A stretch of DNA of 16,952 bases from Anaerolineae bacterium (GTDB taxonomy: Bacteria > Chloroflexota > Anaerolineae > B4-G1 > SLSP01). Each line of letters starts with the position of its first letter. Within the stretch, counting starts at the first letter, position 1. Positions 14,777-16,952 of this stretch are shown here, piece by piece. The stretch covers positions 1-16,952 of the forward strand of contig JAFGSL010000134.1 of NCBI GenBank assembly GCA_016934645.1. Reading direction: 5' to 3'. The position numbers and the translations under genes were made by a program. The notes under the pieces are model-generated. The model was not told the DNA's origin. It ran no database searches and was given only the letters and a program-made list of their open reading frames with translations.

Positions 14777-15784
14777 CTATCGTTTGCGCAAGCGGGGGTT
14801 GACGACCTCGTCCATAGCGCGCCCCACCAAGTAGAAGGCCGAACAGAGCAACGAGATTGCAATGCCCGCCGGGAACATCAAATACCAATACTTCCAGGAA
14901 ACCAGCAAATACCCAGCGGCCTGGGTGATCTGAATCATAATGCCCCAACTCATACGGATATTGACCAGACCAAAGAACGACAACACGGCCTCCGCGAAAA
15001 CCGCGCCGGTTACGGTCACCATCATAAAGAGGAATGACAGCGGCAAAAGATTGGGCACAAGATGCGTGAAAATGATGTGCCAGTCATTACCACCGGCCAC
15101 ACGTGCGGCTTCAATGTAAGCCTTGACTTTAATTGACAGCGCCTGGGATTTGATCACAATCGTATTGCCCCCAAAACCAGCCAGGATACCATAAACGACC
15201 GCCAGGTGGATCATTTGGAAGTCAAACATCGCGCTCAAAACGATCAAAATGGGGATAAAGGGCAACATCAGGATCACATCGGCGATGCGCATGAAAATCA
15301 TATCCACCACACCCCCATAGTAGGCTGAAACGGCCCCCACGGTCGTCGCAATCAGCACCGTCACCAGGGATGCCATAATGCCCAGGGCAAACTCAGACTG
15401 CGTGCTGTACATCAACTGGCTTAATACATCCCGTCCCAATGGATCGGTTCCCAAAATATGCCGGAGCGGCGAAATCGGCCCGAGGGAAACGATCTCTGTG
15501 CTGGCATTAGGAATCCAGGTTGGTGGCGAGGGATGAACAATGATATCCCGGTCATAGCCCATGATGGGGTCGTATACTGCCTTCCCCCAAACCGTCGCCA
15601 TCAGAATCGGGTGTAAAGCCGCCATCAAGCCAAAAAACGCAATCAGCCCAATGCCCACCAATCCGACAGGATTTTCCCTAAATAAGGCCCAGCCTCCCTT
15701 GAGCGCCTTCCACGCCAGCCGCACGCGAACCTGCCATAGGGGCATTCGTTGTTTTGTGGTTGCCGTATAGTCTATTGCAGTCAT
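14777..15784 (-). CDS. Dipeptide/oligopeptide ABC transporter permease, DppC/OppC type (first pair)
   Basis: The 335-residue membrane protein shows a first helix (about 40-62), LGTDPLGRDVLSQLMY (111-126) and a set of hydrophobic segments to about 320. The EAA coupling loop is EAARVAGGNDWHIIFTHLVP (225-244), close to the textbook form. It ends in NPRLRKR. The loop before LGTD (about 68-108) is longer than in the second DppC. A GGAGG site (15790-15794) 5 nt upstream supports the ATG at 15784. It follows the first DppB gene after 36 nt and should form the translocation channel with it. Confidence 0.92.
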   Translation of the reverse strand: MTAIDYTATTKQRMPLWQVRVRLAWKALKGGWALFRENPVGLVGIGLIAFFGLMAALHPILMATVWGKAVYDPIMGYDRDIIVHPSPPTWIPNASTEIVSLGPISPLRHILGTDPLGRDVLSQLMYSTQSEFALGIMASLVTVLIATTVGAVSAYYGGVVDMIFMRIADVILMLPFIPILIVLSAMFDFQMIHLAVVYGILAGFGGNTIVIKSQALSIKVKAYIEAARVAGGNDWHIIFTHLVPNLLPLSFLFMMVTVTGAVFAEAVLSFFGLVNIRMSWGIMIQITQAAGYLLVSWKYWYLMFPAGIAISLLCSAFYLVGRAMDEVVNPRLRKR

Positions 15785-15802
15785 CTATTCCTCCAGGAAA
15801 CA

Positions 15803-15816
15803 ATTCGTAAGTCGTA
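15803..15816. repeat. Two heptad units of the ATTCGTA family
   Basis: ATTCGTA (15803-15809) followed by AGTCGTA (15810-15816) lie in the 36-nt gap between the first dppB and dppC genes, just before the ribosome binding site. They match the family at 1480-1514. Confidence 0.45.
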
Positions 15817-15820
15817 GCCG

Positions 15821-16952
15821 TTATGCATATCGAATGCGGGGATCCAAGAACGCATAGCCAATATCCGCGATGAGGTGCGACAACAAGGCCACCACGCCAA
15901 TAAAGCTCCACACGCCCATCACCAGGGGGACGTCCTCGGAGTTCGTCGCCGACAGCAACGTGAGCCCCATCCCTGGCCAGGAGAAAATCGTCTCGGTAAC
16001 GATACCGCCGCTGAGCGTAAAGGGCAGTCCAATGATAAGGCCCGTGAAAACCGGCAGCATCGCATTGCGCGCCGCGTGTTTGTTGCGCACTACCTTTTCT
16101 GGCAAGCCTTTGGCCCGCGCAGTCTGGATATAATCCTCCCGCAGCGTCTCCAACATGGTCTGGCGTGTCGTAAGCATCGTGCGGCCAAAACCGACCAGCG
16201 CTACCGTCGTCACTGGCAAGATCATGTGTTTGAAGATATCCCAAGCCAGGACACCTATGCTAGACAAAGCCCAAATCCCAATCGCGCCACCGAGAATTGC
16301 AATCGTCCCGCTCGTCAACGTCCGGCGGCGCTGGACAGTGCTTAGTTTGCGCGTTACAGCAAGGAGCACCAGCCACAGGATCACAATGATGGTCGCGGTG
16401 AGCAGCATACGGTTAAACACGAAGTTGCCCTTGGACTCGTTGCCCATCAAACCCGGAATTTCAGCCGAACTCCATAATGTTACCGTCATAAACTTTCCCA
16501 ACGGCAACCAACGCAGACGCGCGCCAAAAATGAAAATCATCATCAGGCCAAACCAGGGCGTAAAAACTGTGTACAAGAACACGCCGATGAGGGTTGAACC
16601 GTACTCAAACAAGCCGCCGCGCTGCCAGGCCAGGATACGCCCCAGGGTAAAACCTAGCAAAAACTGCACAACCGTTGCGCTCAAGAAAAGTATCAATGTC
16701 CGGGGGATACGCTGTTTGATGATGGCCATAACCGGCGTGGGGTATTCAGAGAGCGATACCCCCATATCGCCCGTGATGAAGCTGCGCCACCATCGTGCAT
16801 ACTGCACCAGAACCGGATCATCCAGGCCCAGCGCGCGACGTGTCTCCTCGATAGCTTCTGGAGGGATGTTGGGGTTGTTGAACATCCGGTTGGTCACGTC
16901 GCCTGGCATGGCTGTCAAAATCACAAATAGCAGCGACTGAAAGACAAACAAG
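15821..16952 (-). CDS. Dipeptide/oligopeptide ABC transporter permease, enlarged DppB type (first pair), 5' end missing
   Basis: The frame runs to the right edge, so the true start lies beyond 16952; the TTG at 16951 is probably an internal Leu codon, and about 20 residues of the first helix appear to be missing. The 376 visible residues show AMPGD (14-18), RRALGLDDPVLVQYARWW (38-55), GDMGVS (61-66) and the EAA loop IQTARAKGLPEKVVRNKHAA (275-294), ending in LDPRIRYA. As in the second DppB there is extra sequence between about residues 163 and 235 with two more hydrophobic segments (183-200 and 213-232), so the two DppB proteins share an enlarged form. A binding-protein gene may lie further upstream, outside the window. 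Confidence 0.92.
   Translation of the reverse strand, partial: LFVFQSLLFVILTAMPGDVTNRMFNNPNIPPEAIEETRRALGLDDPVLVQYARWWRSFITGDMGVSLSEYPTPVMAIIKQRIPRTLILFLSATVVQFLLGFTLGRILAWQRGGLFEYGSTLIGVFLYTVFTPWFGLMMIFIFGARLRWLPLGKFMTVTLWSSAEIPGLMGNESKGNFVFNRMLLTATIIVILWLVLLAVTRKLSTVQRRRTLTSGTIAILGGAIGIWALSSIGVLAWDIFKHMILPVTTVALVGFGRTMLTTRQTMLETLREDYIQTARAKGLPEKVVRNKHAARNAMLPVFTGLIIGLPFTLSGGIVTETIFSWPGMGLTLLSATNSEDVPLVMGVWSFIGVVALLSHLIADIGYAFLDPRIRYA

Overview
This window reads as a chromosome segment of a Chloroflexota bacterium, most likely of the Anaerolineae type, or a close relative. The grounds are indirect: secreted PKD proteins carrying a YLPLV-like tail, a DUF4342 protein, a corrinoid methyl-transfer protein, mixed GC content and intergenic spaces filled with degenerate 7-nt tandem repeats. 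No rRNA, tRNA, CRISPR array, transposase or integrase is visible, so the taxonomic call is inference.

Layout. Positions 1-1391 (+) hold the 3' end of a large surface protein: PKD domains, a YLPLI motif, a fibronectin-III-like domain, a Thr/Pro linker and two FxLYD-like repeats. Positions 1530-4733 (+) hold a compact metabolic group. It consists of a uroporphyrinogen-decarboxylase-superfamily (MtaA/MtbA-like) methyltransferase fused to a C-terminal thioredoxin-like domain, a class II fructose-bisphosphate aldolase, and a stand-alone corrinoid (B12-binding) protein of the MtaC/MtbC type. The aldolase and corrinoid genes are 23 nt apart; the fusion gene is separated from them by 211 nt of repeats and a candidate promoter. 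Positions 4734-4914 are a convergent intergenic region with a large palindromic repeat and a strong GC hairpin that probably terminates transcription from both sides.

Positions 4915-16952 are one run of minus-strand genes, read from right to left: DppB-like permease (cut by the window edge), DppC-like permease, DppD-like ATPase, DppF-like ATPase, a DUF4342 protein, a second DppB-like permease, a second DppC-like permease, a lipoprotein with a propeller-like domain and four C-terminal membrane helices, and a 1110-residue secreted subtilisin-family protease. Several junctions overlap (ATGA twice, and a 29-nt overlap), so much of this set is probably translationally coupled. The simplest reading is a unit that cuts protein outside the cell and imports the peptides, with one ATPase pair serving two permease pairs. 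No extracellular solute-binding protein lies in the window; it may lie upstream of position 16952 or elsewhere.

The points most worth a second look are: the methyltransferase-thioredoxin fusion, which has Phe where the first zinc-ligand His is expected; its position near an aldolase and a corrinoid protein; the protease/propeller-lipoprotein/double-permease operon; the enlarged DppB proteins; and at least five families of heptanucleotide-like intergenic repeats, including a long hairpin inside the transporter operon and a nearly identical inverted pair flanking the methyltransferase fusion.
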